Shown: piece after piece, positions 51,379 through 60,487 of the stretch
Numbering within the stretch: the first letter of the stretch is position 1
Layout of the letters: each line of letters opens with the position of its first letter
NCBI RefSeq assembly: GCF_030268085.1
Contig: NZ_BSDE01000001.1
Coordinates: 1,116,001-1,180,000, forward strand
DNA length: 64,000 nucleotides
Reading direction: 5' to 3'
From: Geothrix limicola
Lineage (GTDB): Bacteria; Acidobacteriota; Holophagae; Holophagales; Holophagaceae
The notes under the pieces: generated by a model
Seen by the model: only the letters and a program-made list of their open reading frames with translations
Told to the model about the DNA's origin: nothing
Databases searched by the model: none
Made by a program: the position numbers and the translations under genes

Positions 51379-52364
51379 GCCTTCACCTCGTCAAGCACGG
51401 CCCCAACCACGGCGGGATCGGTCTCGGGGGTGAGCCCGTGGCCGAGGTTGAAGATGTGGGGGTGGCCCTTCATGGCATCCACGATGGCCCGGGCCTTCCG
51501 CGTGGCGGTTTCCTTGCCGGCCAGCAGCGCGACGGGATCCAGGTTGCCCTGCAGCACCATCTTCGGGAAGCGCCGCCGGGCCTCGGAAATCGGCACCTGC
51601 CAGGGCACCGCCAGCCCCTTGCAGGGCAGGTTGTTCAGGGAATCCGGCAGGTAGCCCGTGCGGGCAAAGAAGAGGCTCGGGGCCGCGGTCACCTGGGACA
51701 GGGTGCGCTCGACGGCGGGCAGCGCGAAGGTCGCGTAATCGTCGGCATCCAGCTCGCCGGCCCAGGTGTCGAAGAGCTGCACGCCCTGGGCGCCGGCCTC
51801 GATGTGCAGGTTCAGCAGGCGGGCGGCGGCATCCGCCAGCTTGTCCATCCACTTCTGGGCGAGCACGGGGTTCTGGTGGATGAAGGCCTTGGCCTTCGCC
51901 CAGCTCTTGCTGCCCTTCCCTTCGATGCCGTAGGCCAGCAGCGTCCAGGGCGCGCCCGCGAAGCCCAGCATGGTCACCTTGGGCGGCAGGGCTGCCTTCA
52001 CCTTGCGGATGGCGTTGCAGACGGGCTCGAAGACCTTCTCATCCAGCGGACGGTTGATGTCGATCTGATCGAGCGTCTTGCCGATGCGCGGCCCGCCTTC
52101 GGGGATGGTGACTTCGCAGCCCAGCGCGTCGAGGATGACGAGGATATCGCTGAAGATGATGGCGCCATCGATCTGCGAGAAGCGACGGATGGGCTGCAGG
52201 GTCACTTCCGCCGCCAGATCCGAATCATTCAGCAACTGCTCGAAGGTGACCTTGGCCCGCACCTCGCGGTATTCCGGCAGGAAGCGCCCCGCCTGGCGCA
52301 TGAACCAGACCGGGGGCTTGTCGAGGGTTTCGCCGTTGAGAACGCGGAGGAGGGGCTGGGTCAT
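51375..52364 (-). CDS. hemE: uroporphyrinogen decarboxylase
   Basis: Converts uroporphyrinogen III to coproporphyrinogen III by removing four carboxyl groups. The 329-residue barrel has the signatures PPVWFMRQAGRFLPEYRE (18-35), IIFSDILV with the catalytic Asp, and GFAGAPWTLLAYG. Start ATG 52364. A 73-base gap separates it from hemL, while it overlaps hemN by ATGA. Confidence 0.96.
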   Translation of the reverse strand: MTQPLLRVLNGETLDKPPVWFMRQAGRFLPEYREVRAKVTFEQLLNDSDLAAEVTLQPIRRFSQIDGAIIFSDILVILDALGCEVTIPEGGPRIGKTLDQIDINRPLDEKVFEPVCNAIRKVKAALPPKVTMLGFAGAPWTLLAYGIEGKGSKSWAKAKAFIHQNPVLAQKWMDKLADAAARLLNLHIEAGAQGVQLFDTWAGELDADDYATFALPAVERTLSQVTAAPSLFFARTGYLPDSLNNLPCKGLAVPWQVPISEARRRFPKMVLQGNLDPVALLAGKETATRKARAIVDAMKGHPHIFNLGHGLTPETDPAVVGAVLDEVKA

Positions 52365-52437
52365 CACATCACCAGGAATTTGTCATCACAGAGAACGATG
52401 GTGGACGGGAGCTAGCATGCGCTCCCGTCCAGGAAAG

Positions 52438-53694
52438 TCAGGCGAAATCCTTGGCCACCGCGGCCACGGCCTGCTTGAAGTGGGCCAGCTCGGCCTCGCC
52501 GTGGGCGGCGCTGAGGAAGGCCACTTCGTAGCCGCTGGGCGGCAGGTAGACGCCCTGGCCCAGCAGGGCCTTGTGGAGGCGGTTAAAGACGCTGATGGCC
52601 TCGCCCTTCACCGCGTCGCTGCGGCGCACGCCATCCTGGAAGAGGGGCCATAGCAGGCTACCGTAGCGCGGGCAGTGGAGGCCGGGGATGGCCTCGAAGG
52701 CCTCGGCCCACTTCGCCGCATTGGCTTCCAGGCCGGCGTAGAAGGCGGGCGTCAGCTTCTCCATGGTGGCGAGGCCCGCGGCCATGGCCACGGGATTGCC
52801 CGACAGGGTGCCAGCCTGGTAGACCGGGCCGTCCGGCGCCACGACGCCCATGATGTCCTTGCGGCCGCCGTAGAGGCCCACGGGCATGCCGCCTCCGATG
52901 ATCTTGCCGTAGGTGCCCATGTCCGGCGTGATGCCGAGGCGCTCCGCCGCGCCGCCGGGGGCCACGCGGAAGCCGCTGATGACTTCGTCGAAGATGAGGA
53001 CCACGCCGTGCTTCGTGCAGAGTTCCCGCAACCGCTTGAGGAACTCGGGACGCTGAAGCAGCAGGCCGTTGTTGGCGGGGATGGGCTCGATGATGGCCGC
53101 GGCCAGCTCGCCGCCTACTTCAGCGAAGGTGCGCTCCAGGGTCTCCATGTCATCGAGCGTGACGACGGAGGTCAGCTCGGCGATGCCCTTGGGCACGCCG
53201 GCGCTGGTGGGGGCGCCGAAGGTGGCGAGACCCGATCCGGCCTTCACCAGCAGGCCGTCGCTGTGGCCGTGGTAGCAGCCCTCGAACTTCAGGATGCGCT
53301 CGCGGCCCGTGAAGCCGCGTGCCGCGCGCAGGGCCGACATGACGGCCTCCGTGCCCGAAGAGACGAAGCGCATCTTCTCGATGAAGGGCACCATCTCCTT
53401 GATCTTGCGGGCGAGGCTGAGCTCGCGGCGGCTGGGCGCGCCGAAGGTGAGCCCCTCGTGCATGGCCTCGTTCACGGCGGCGAGGATCTCGGGCTGGGCG
53501 TGGCCCAGGATCAGCGGGCCCCAGGACATGCAGAGGTCGAGGAAGCGCTGCCCGTCCTCATCCTCAAACCAGGCGCCGCTGGCCTTCTTGAAGAACTTGG
53601 GCGTGCCGCCCACGGCGCGGAACGCGCGCACGGGGCTGGAGACGCCACCGGGGAAATGGGTGAGTGCTTCCTGGAACAGGGTGTCGTTGCTCAT
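52438..53694 (-). CDS. hemL: glutamate-1-semialdehyde 2,1-aminomutase
   Basis: PLP-dependent enzyme of 418 residues that makes 5-aminolevulinate from glutamate semialdehyde, the C5 route. Diagnostic stretches are FPGGVSSPVRAFRAVGG, FVSSGTEAVMSALRAARG, FDEVISGFRVAPGGA and YGKIIGGGMPVG, where the Lys binds PLP. Separated from hemB by 49 bases on the same strand. Presence of hemA and hemL together confirms the C5 pathway. Confidence 0.97.
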   Translation of the reverse strand: MSNDTLFQEALTHFPGGVSSPVRAFRAVGGTPKFFKKASGAWFEDEDGQRFLDLCMSWGPLILGHAQPEILAAVNEAMHEGLTFGAPSRRELSLARKIKEMVPFIEKMRFVSSGTEAVMSALRAARGFTGRERILKFEGCYHGHSDGLLVKAGSGLATFGAPTSAGVPKGIAELTSVVTLDDMETLERTFAEVGGELAAAIIEPIPANNGLLLQRPEFLKRLRELCTKHGVVLIFDEVISGFRVAPGGAAERLGITPDMGTYGKIIGGGMPVGLYGGRKDIMGVVAPDGPVYQAGTLSGNPVAMAAGLATMEKLTPAFYAGLEANAAKWAEAFEAIPGLHCPRYGSLLWPLFQDGVRRSDAVKGEAISVFNRLHKALLGQGVYLPPSGYEVAFLSAAHGEAELAHFKQAVAAVAKDFA

Positions 53695-53743
53695 GAATGC
53701 CTCTTAAATGAAGAACCTCTGCGGTTGACGGTCATCCTTCGAC

Positions 53744-54721
53744 TTAGGAGATCCACCCTTTTTCCACGGCCTCGCGGCCGGCGTAGGTGACGATCATGTC
53801 GGCGCCGGCGCGGCGGATGGCGATGAGGTGCTCGTACATCAGCTGGTCGCCATTCACCCAGCCCAGACGGTCGGCGGCCTTCACGCTGCTGAACTCGCTG
53901 GACACGTGGTAGGCACAGATGGGCGCCAGGGTGCGTTCGCGCAGGCGCCAGATGAGGTCGAGGTTCGGCAGGGCCGGCTTGACCATGAGCATGTCGGCAC
54001 CCTCCTCGATGTCGAGCAGGGCATCGCGCAATCCTTCCCGGGCGTTGCGAGGATCCATCTGATAGGTCTTGCGGTCGCCGAACTTGGGGCTGCTGTGGGC
54101 GGCCTCGCGGAAGGGGCCGTAGTAGGCGCCGGAGTGCTTGATGGCGTAGCAGAGGATGCTCGTCTGCGTGAAGCCGTGCTCGTCGAGCTTGGCGCGGATG
54201 GCGCCCGCCCGGCCGTCCATCATGTCGCTGGGAGAGGCCACATCGGCGCCAGCTTCGGCGTGGCGCAGCGCCATTTCCGCCAGGATCGCAACGGACTCGT
54301 CATTGCGAACCACGCCCTCCTCGTCCACGATCCCGCAGTGGCCATGGCTCGTGCAGCCGCATAGACACACATCCGTCATGACGATCAGGTCGGATCCGAA
54401 GGCCTTCTTCAGCGCCTTCACCGCCACGGGCACCACGCCGTTGTGATCGCAGGCGTAGCGGGCATCCGGCGTCTTGGATGCGTCATCGGGCACGCCGAAG
54501 AGCAGCACGCTGGAAAGCCCCTTCTTCAGGTCCTTCTCCACCTGCCGCAGCGTCTCTTCCACGCCAGCGTTCACGATGCCCGGCATGCTGGAGATCTCGG
54601 TGCTGCCCGCCTGGGGCATCACGAAGTGGGGCTGAATGAGGTGCCGGGGCCTGAGGTCGGTCTCGGCCACCAGGTTGCGCATGGCGGCGCTGGTGCGGAG
54701 GCGGCGGGAGCGGTTCAGCAT
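53744..54721 (-). CDS. hemB: porphobilinogen synthase
   Basis: Condenses two aminolevulinates into porphobilinogen. The 325-residue barrel has the zinc-type cysteine site CLCGCTSHGHCG, the first Lys in CYAIKHSGAYYGPF and the Schiff-base Lys in MLMVKPALPNLD. ATG 54721 follows GGAGGAG and overlaps the hemD stop by seven bases. Confidence 0.97.
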   Translation of the reverse strand: MLNRSRRLRTSAAMRNLVAETDLRPRHLIQPHFVMPQAGSTEISSMPGIVNAGVEETLRQVEKDLKKGLSSVLLFGVPDDASKTPDARYACDHNGVVPVAVKALKKAFGSDLIVMTDVCLCGCTSHGHCGIVDEEGVVRNDESVAILAEMALRHAEAGADVASPSDMMDGRAGAIRAKLDEHGFTQTSILCYAIKHSGAYYGPFREAAHSSPKFGDRKTYQMDPRNAREGLRDALLDIEEGADMLMVKPALPNLDLIWRLRERTLAPICAYHVSSEFSSVKAADRLGWVNGDQLMYEHLIAIRRAGADMIVTYAGREAVEKGWIS

Positions 54722-55422
54722 GGGGACTCCTCCTTCGACGGGTCTTCGGATGCCAGGTGCTGGGCGAGCATGGCCCACAGCAGGCTGGGTTTGGGTTCGC
54801 AGTGGGCCTCGGCGGGCGCGCCGGCCCGGGCGAAGGCTTCGGCGGTGGCCTCGCCCCAGGCGAAGCGCAGCAGGCCGCCCGTCAGCGGCGCGAGGATCTC
54901 GGCCTGCATGGGGCTCAGGGCCAGGACACCCTCCACCTTGGGCAGGGGCGGGAACGGATCCCGAGCCGCCTCGCGATGGGTGACCCAGGGGTGGATGCGC
55001 CAGGAGGAACCGCGGGCCGCGACCTCCAGAAATTCGCGGCTGCGCTCGCCCCGCACCAGCACGAAGTCCCCGCCGCCAGGAAAGCGCGCCTGAAGCAGAT
55101 CCCACAGGGCCTCGGCCCGGGCCTCGGAAGGCAGGTGGAGGTCCAGATCCTCGCGACCCAACGCGTCGGCGGTTCCCGCCCCCTGCACGAGCACCGTCAT
55201 CCCGGGCAGCAGCGCCGGAGCCGCCACCTTGGCTCCCGAAGGGCTGAGGATGAGCAGGGCCTGCACCCGCTGCAGCAGCAGGGGTGGCGCGGCGCCCGTC
55301 ACCTTCAGCGAGGTGAAGGAATAGGGCACGGGCCGCCAGCCCGCCTTGCGCACGATGTCCGCGAGCGGGTGGTGCGCGGGCCGGGCGAGGGCCAGGCGGG
55401 GATGGATGACCGAGGGCGTCAT
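54715..55422 (-). CDS. hemD: uroporphyrinogen-III synthase
   Basis: A 235-residue, strongly diverged HemD. The fold-level pattern is two Rossmann-like halves, with LLILSPSGAKVAAPALL and VLALSPMQAEILAPL as the paired segments. It should close hydroxymethylbilane with ring-D inversion. The name rests largely on position: hemC upstream (ATGA overlap) and hemB downstream (7-base overlap). No other gene in the operon could fill this step. Confidence 0.75.
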   Translation of the reverse strand: MTPSVIHPRLALARPAHHPLADIVRKAGWRPVPYSFTSLKVTGAAPPLLLQRVQALLILSPSGAKVAAPALLPGMTVLVQGAGTADALGREDLDLHLPSEARAEALWDLLQARFPGGGDFVLVRGERSREFLEVAARGSSWRIHPWVTHREAARDPFPPLPKVEGVLALSPMQAEILAPLTGGLLRFAWGEATAEAFARAGAPAEAHCEPKPSLLWAMLAQHLASEDPSKEESPC

Positions 55423-56303
55423 GACAGGCCGATGCCCTTCAGGATGGCCGCCAGCAGAGCCTGGTCGTCGGTGCCACGGGCCTCGGCCCGGCGCAGCTCG
55501 CCATCGGGCGCATAGGCCGCCTGCAGCAGGAGAGTGCCATCGGCCTGGGGCGTCGCCAGGGCGCCCAGGGGCTGCTGGCAGCCTCCGCCGATGCCGGCCA
55601 GCACCTGCCGCTCCAACCGCACGCAGCGGGCGGTCATGGGATCGTGGATCTCGGAGAGCACGTCGATGAGATCGGGGCGGTCGGCCCGGGCCTCGGCCAG
55701 CAGCGCCCCCTGCCCCGGAGCCGAAGGCAGCTCCTCGGGCGTGAGGGCCCGGACCTTCAGCCCCGAGAGGTCGAGGCCCAGCCGCTTCAGGCCCGCCGCG
55801 GCCAGCATGGTGGCGTGGATCGGCTCATCCCGCAGGACCCCATCCCGCACGCGCTGCAGGCGCGTCTGCACGTTGCCGCGGATCCAGGTGAAGCGCGCCT
55901 TGGGGAAGAGCTGGCTGAGCACCCGCTCGCGCCGCACGGCGCTGGTGCCGATGACCAGGTCCTCGGGAGCGTCTTCGCGCATCACCAGCCAGTCCGCGGG
56001 GTCCTCGCGGTGCGGGATGCATGCCGACACGATGCCCGCGGGGCGCTCCAGCGACACGTCCTTGAGGCTGTGGATGAGCAGGTCCGCGGCGCCCGCGGCC
56101 ATGGCGTCCTCCAGCTCCTTCGTGAAGAAGCCGCCGCCCACCTGCTTGTCGAGGGGGCCCTGCAGCCACTGATCACCCGAGGTGGAGAACTTGCGCCAGG
56201 ACACCTCGTAGCCCCTGGATTCGAGAAACCTCACCATGGGCTCGGCCTGGCCCACGGCCAGTGCGGATCCCCGGGTCGCGACCGTGACGTGCTTCCTGCT
56301 CAT
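55419..56303 (-). CDS. hemC: hydroxymethylbilane synthase (porphobilinogen deaminase)
   Basis: Polymerises four porphobilinogens on a dipyrromethane cofactor. The 294-residue protein has ATRGSALAVGQAEPMVRFL, HSLKDVSLERPAG, TSAVRRERVLSQLFP, RGNVQTRLQRV and the cofactor Cys in GIGGGCQQPLGA. ATG 56303 has GGAGGTG four bases upstream. Coupled to hemD by ATGA. The gap to hemA is 70 bases. Confidence 0.96.
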   Translation of the reverse strand: MSRKHVTVATRGSALAVGQAEPMVRFLESRGYEVSWRKFSTSGDQWLQGPLDKQVGGGFFTKELEDAMAAGAADLLIHSLKDVSLERPAGIVSACIPHREDPADWLVMREDAPEDLVIGTSAVRRERVLSQLFPKARFTWIRGNVQTRLQRVRDGVLRDEPIHATMLAAAGLKRLGLDLSGLKVRALTPEELPSAPGQGALLAEARADRPDLIDVLSEIHDPMTARCVRLERQVLAGIGGGCQQPLGALATPQADGTLLLQAAYAPDGELRRAEARGTDDQALLAAILKGIGLS

Positions 56304-56373
56304 GCGGCACCTCCTGTGCCGCACCCTACGGGCTTCGGCTTCGCCAAAGTGGAACTTCGCTCCTGCTCCGTTC

Positions 56374-57537
56374 TCATGGGTTGACCGCCTCTCCGTCTGC
56401 GTTGGGCTTGGGTTGGGTCTGGATCAGGGCCCGGAAGGCCAGGGTCCGGCCTCGGGACAGGATCTCTTTGAGGGCTTCCCGCTGGGCGTCGTCCAGGCAT
56501 GACATGGAATCCTCCAAGGTCTTGGCCTCTTCTTCCAAGGCGCCCCAGGCCGCATCCAACCGCTCCTGAGCCGAGGCCAGGTGCCGCTTGCGGGCCCGCG
56601 CCATGGCCCGGTGCCGTAGGCGGCCCGCGGCGCCGATGAGGAAAGGTTCGGCCTTGAGAGCGGCCTCGGCCCGCTGGGCGCGCGCTGTCGTCGTCTGGGC
56701 CAGGAAGGCGTTCAGATCGATGCGGTGCACCCAGGGCAGCTGCTCCAGGCCTGGTTCGGAATCCGGCGGCAGGGCCAGGTCGAGGATGCGCAGGATGGGG
56801 CGCTTGAGCGACTGCCAGGCATCCAGCGTGAAGATCGGCTCGGGCGCGGCCGTGGCGGTGACGATGGCGTCGAAGCCCGCGGGATCGTGCTGCAGTTGGG
56901 CCAGGTCGACGATGGTGAGCCCCAGGGGATCCGCCAGGTCGTGGGCCTTGCTACGGGTGCGATTCGCGATGGAGACCTTGAAACCCCGCTCGGGCAGGCG
57001 CTCTGCCAGGTACTGGGTCATGGGACCGACGCCTACGAGAGCCACGGAAGCTCCCTTTGGCAACCCCTCGGACAGGTGCTTGAGCGCCACGGTGGCGACG
57101 CTGACATTGCCGTCCGCCAGCCCCAGCCGGGCCCGCAGCCGCTGGCCTTCGCGGATCACATCCTCGATGGCCGTCTGGGCCTCGTCCGAAGCCACGCCCA
57201 CCTGGCGGGCCTGCACGAGGGCATCCTTCAGCTGGCCCGGAATTTCGCGGTCGCCCAGGTTGGCGGATTCCAGCCCCGCGGACATCGCCAGCAGGTGCGC
57301 CCAGGCTTCCTCGCCTTCGTAGCGGCAGACACCCGGTCCGGGATCGATGGCATCGGCTTCGCCCCCCCAGACCATCCACAGCACGCGCTGGCAGGTGGCG
57401 AGGTAGACCAGTTCACGGGCGCCCGCTTGACGCTGCCATTCCCGCAGATGGGCCGGAAGCCCATCACGGACAACGTGCTGCGCCACGAGGTCCAGGTCGT
57501 GGACGGGGGCGTGAAAGCTGATGAGGACAGGTTCCAT
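56374..57537 (-). CDS. hemA: glutamyl-tRNA reductase, diverged
   Basis: First and usually controlling enzyme of haem synthesis, reducing Glu-tRNA to glutamate semialdehyde. The 387-residue protein keeps the catalytic Cys (C49 in LATCQRVLW) but not the usual TCNRxE around it. The central LGDREIPGQLKDALVQAR, the NADPH-binding VALVGVGPMTQYLAERL and IANRTRSKAHDLADPLG, and the C-terminal dimerisation helices are recognisable. I chose ATG 57537; a GTG at 57579 would add 14 residues. It heads the hem operon; a 19-bp palindrome lies upstream. Confidence 0.88.
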   Translation of the reverse strand: MEPVLISFHAPVHDLDLVAQHVVRDGLPAHLREWQRQAGARELVYLATCQRVLWMVWGGEADAIDPGPGVCRYEGEEAWAHLLAMSAGLESANLGDREIPGQLKDALVQARQVGVASDEAQTAIEDVIREGQRLRARLGLADGNVSVATVALKHLSEGLPKGASVALVGVGPMTQYLAERLPERGFKVSIANRTRSKAHDLADPLGLTIVDLAQLQHDPAGFDAIVTATAAPEPIFTLDAWQSLKRPILRILDLALPPDSEPGLEQLPWVHRIDLNAFLAQTTTARAQRAEAALKAEPFLIGAAGRLRHRAMARARKRHLASAQERLDAAWGALEEEAKTLEDSMSCLDDAQREALKEILSRGRTLAFRALIQTQPKPNADGEAVNP

Positions 57538-57582
57538 ATCGGATCCAATGATCTTTAGATCGCTGTTCAGCTCAGTCACCGC

Positions 57583-57601
57583 TTCGTCATGCCATGACGA
57601 A
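57583..57601 (-). promoter_or_regulatory. 19-bp palindrome upstream of hemA
   Basis: TTCGTCATG-C-CATGACGAA has perfect 9-bp arms around a single central base and lies 45 bases before the hemA ATG. No T-run follows on either strand, so an operator for the haem operon is more likely than a terminator of aroC. A second short palindrome, GATCTttAGATC, is at 57550-57561. Confidence 0.5.
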
Positions 57602-57612
57602 AGTGGCCACCA

Positions 57613-58755
57613 TCACAATTGCTGACCCTCAGGGTGCGGCATCAGGGCCTCGATGGCGTCCCAATCCCACTCGATCTGCCGCGGCAGACCGCCTTCGCGA
57701 AGCTCCTGTTGGGTGAGCCAGGCATCGTAGACGACGAGGGCACACATGGCCTCGGCCACGGGCACGATGCGCGGCGCGATGCAGGGATCGTGGCGGCCGT
57801 GCGTGGCGATGTCCGCCGCCTGACCCGCCCGGTCGATGGTCCGCTGCGTCTTGGTGATGGAGCTGGTGGGCTTCACCGCCATCCGCACCACCACGGGCGC
57901 GCCGGTGCTGATGCCGCCGAGCGTGCCGCCCGCGTCGTTCTTCTCGGGCCCCTCGGGACCCAGGGGATCATTGTTCTCGCTGCCGCGCCGGCGGGCGCTT
58001 TCGAAACCCGAACCCAGCTCCACGCCCTTCACGGCGCCGATGGACATGCAGGCCAGGGCCAGCAGCCCGTCCAGCTTGCCGAAGGCCGGATCGCCCAGGC
58101 CGATGGGCAGCCCCTCGATCCACACCTCGCACACGCCGCCCACGCTGTCGCCTTCGGCGCGCGCGGCTTCCACCGCGGCCTTCTGGCTCTCGAAGGTCGA
58201 AGGATCCGCCACGCGAAGGGGGTTCTTTTCCACGAAGGCCCAATCCACCGCCGTGCCCGGAATCCCGGCGATCTCGCGGTTGAAGCCGCGAACCGATACA
58301 CCCAGGGCCGCCAGCTGCTGCTTCGCCCAGGCGCCCGCGGCCACTCGGGCCAGGGTCTCGCGACCACTGCTGCGGCCGCCCCCACGCGGATCGCGGATGC
58401 CGTATTTGCGGTCATAGGTGAGATCCGCATGACCGGGCCGGAACAATTCGGAAATGGCCTTGTAGTCGCCGCTCTTCTGGTTCTCGTTGAAGACCACCAT
58501 GGCGATGGGATGCCCCGTCGTCTTGCCCTCGAAGACGCCGCTCAGCACCTTCACCGAGTCCGCCTCGCTACGCGGCGTCACCAGGTTCGACTGGCCCGGC
58601 CGGCGGCGATCCATCTCACGCTGGATCGCCTCCAGATCGAAGGGCAGCCCGGGTTTCACCCCATCCATCACCACACCCACAGCCGCCCCATGGCTTTCGC
58701 CGAAGGTGACGATGCGGAAAGCTCGGCCAAAGGTGGAGGGGGAATCGAAGAGCAT
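57613..58755 (-). CDS. aroC: chorismate synthase
   Basis: Last enzyme of the shikimate pathway, making chorismate from EPSP with reduced FMN. The 380-residue protein carries GESHGAAVGVVMDGV, RRRPGQSNLVTPR, RGGGRSSGRETLARVAAGA, ENNDPLG and RHDPCIAPRIVPVAEAMCA. ATG 58755 is preceded by a G-rich stretch at short spacing. It is followed 75 bases later by hemA and has no other aromatic pathway gene nearby. Confidence 0.97.
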   Translation of the reverse strand: MLFDSPSTFGRAFRIVTFGESHGAAVGVVMDGVKPGLPFDLEAIQREMDRRRPGQSNLVTPRSEADSVKVLSGVFEGKTTGHPIAMVVFNENQKSGDYKAISELFRPGHADLTYDRKYGIRDPRGGGRSSGRETLARVAAGAWAKQQLAALGVSVRGFNREIAGIPGTAVDWAFVEKNPLRVADPSTFESQKAAVEAARAEGDSVGGVCEVWIEGLPIGLGDPAFGKLDGLLALACMSIGAVKGVELGSGFESARRRGSENNDPLGPEGPEKNDAGGTLGGISTGAPVVVRMAVKPTSSITKTQRTIDRAGQAADIATHGRHDPCIAPRIVPVAEAMCALVVYDAWLTQQELREGGLPRQIEWDWDAIEALMPHPEGQQL

Positions 58756-58858
58756 CCCCCCATTGTGCCGTTGACGGGCGGCTTCGTCACGGGGAGGTGT
58801 CCGCCCCGGGCTGAGAGGCATCGCCCGCTCCGTCCCGCTGTTAGGCTTAGGGTTTTGG

Positions 58859-60487
58859 ATGATTTCGATGCCTCAGATGATTCGACGCGGTATTCCGGGC
58901 CGCCTGCTCTGCTGCGCGCTCCTCGGCGGCCCCCTCGCGGCGCAGGCCCCCCTGCTTCAGGACGAAGCAAACCGGCTGCGCCAGACCTTCAACCACTGGG
59001 GCGAAGGCGGGATCGACACGCCTGCACCAAGCCCGGCTCAAGGCATCTTCGAGGCGGCCGCCGTCAGCATCACGCCGGGCGGCGCCGCCCGCACCCCCCT
59101 GCTCGATGGCAGTGGGCTCGGCACCGCGCTGCGAGGCACGGGGCTCGCGTGGCGCCTCGGCTGGTCCAACGAACGGTGGACGGTGGAGGGAACCTTCCTG
59201 GCCATCCACGGAGGCGGAGACCAGGTGGATCGCCTTCGCCTGCACACGGGTCGGCTGGCCTATCGCACCGAAGGCGGATGGAAGGTCTCCTTCGAACGCA
59301 TGCCGTTCCAATGGGGCTATGGCATCACGGGGGGTTACCTCTATGGCACGTCGGCCCAACCCTTCCCGAGGGCCGTGCTTGAAACGCCCATGGCGGACCT
59401 GTCCTTGTTCAGCGTGCCCTTGGGCCGCTGGGGCTTCGAGGCTTTCCTTGGCAAGCTGGGCGCCGATCAGCGTGTGCCGGATTGGGCCGCGGACCGTGAG
59501 CAACTCCTGGCCTCAGCCCGAGCTCAGGGGGGCATTGTCCAGCAGGCCTTCCAGGGGGGCTATCGCCTCAAGGCCCAGTTCGGTTCCAGCGTGGACATGA
59601 ATTTCGCGATCTCCTCCCAATGGGGTGGCATCGCCGCCGATGGCCATGACCTCACCAGGGGGTACCGGTTCCGAACCTACCTGGGCGCCTTCCTGGGGGC
59701 TCAAAACATTGCCATCACCGAGGCCGCGGGCGACCCGGCCCATCCCAGTGGCCGCGCCACCACCGGTCAGAGCAATGGCATCGCCAACGTCGAGATCCGG
59801 TTTCGCCCCACCTGGTTGGCGGAATGGACCCACGCGAAGGGCGCCTTCGCCTACATCAGCCGCGGGGCCGAAAACGTGGACTGGCAGTGGCGGGATTTCA
59901 TCCATCATCCCCTCGAGGCGATCTGGCGCGACGTGAAGACAGACGCGACCACCTCACCCCGCACGGTCTGGGCCCGCGACCGGCGGGAAGCCTCACCCAA
60001 CCTGCAGTGGCCGAATGAAGCGGTGGGCCTGCAGTTCACCTGGGAGCACGCCGACCTTGGGCTCGAGTATCTCGATAACCGGACGGGAGAGCGGCCCGGC
60101 ACGGGTTACCAGACCTATTCGCACTGGTTCTTCCTCGCGGGGCACTCCAATGGCGGAGACCCCATGGGCGATGCGTTTGGAGGGAACATCATCAGCCAGA
60201 CGCTCTCCTACGGATGGCATCAGGACCAATGGTCCGGACGGCTCATCTTCACGGACGGCCTCCGCGCCTTCAAGGACGACATCGCCGCCTGGCGTCTGGC
60301 CCACCCCGGTGAAGAACCCGCGGATGGGCGCTTCCAGCACCTCGAGCTTCAAGGAACCTGCGGCTTTGGCCAGGGCTGGAGGGTTGGCGGGAGCTTCGCC
60401 GTCCAGCGGGAACGCAACCATCATTTCGAACCGGGGTCGACCCTCCACGGAACCAATGCCGTGTTGGCGATCAGTCGCCGGTTTTGA
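58859..60487 (+). CDS. Wzi-family capsule assembly outer-membrane protein
   Basis: A 542-residue protein with a signal peptide (RGIPGRLLCCALLGGPLAAQ) and a large beta-barrel. FQWGYGITGGYLYGT and PFPRAVLETPMADLS match the Wzi signature region, and the periodic aromatic strands fit an 18-strand barrel. It should anchor capsular polysaccharide at the cell surface. The start is one of three in-frame ATGs (58859, 58868, 58877). Its 3' end overlaps the convergent glycosyltransferase by 17 bases. The neighbouring glycan genes support the role. Confidence 0.82.
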   Translation: MISMPQMIRRGIPGRLLCCALLGGPLAAQAPLLQDEANRLRQTFNHWGEGGIDTPAPSPAQGIFEAAAVSITPGGAARTPLLDGSGLGTALRGTGLAWRLGWSNERWTVEGTFLAIHGGGDQVDRLRLHTGRLAYRTEGGWKVSFERMPFQWGYGITGGYLYGTSAQPFPRAVLETPMADLSLFSVPLGRWGFEAFLGKLGADQRVPDWAADREQLLASARAQGGIVQQAFQGGYRLKAQFGSSVDMNFAISSQWGGIAADGHDLTRGYRFRTYLGAFLGAQNIAITEAAGDPAHPSGRATTGQSNGIANVEIRFRPTWLAEWTHAKGAFAYISRGAENVDWQWRDFIHHPLEAIWRDVKTDATTSPRTVWARDRREASPNLQWPNEAVGLQFTWEHADLGLEYLDNRTGERPGTGYQTYSHWFFLAGHSNGGDPMGDAFGGNIISQTLSYGWHQDQWSGRLIFTDGLRAFKDDIAAWRLAHPGEEPADGRFQHLELQGTCGFGQGWRVGGSFAVQRERNHHFEPGSTLHGTNAVLAISRRF

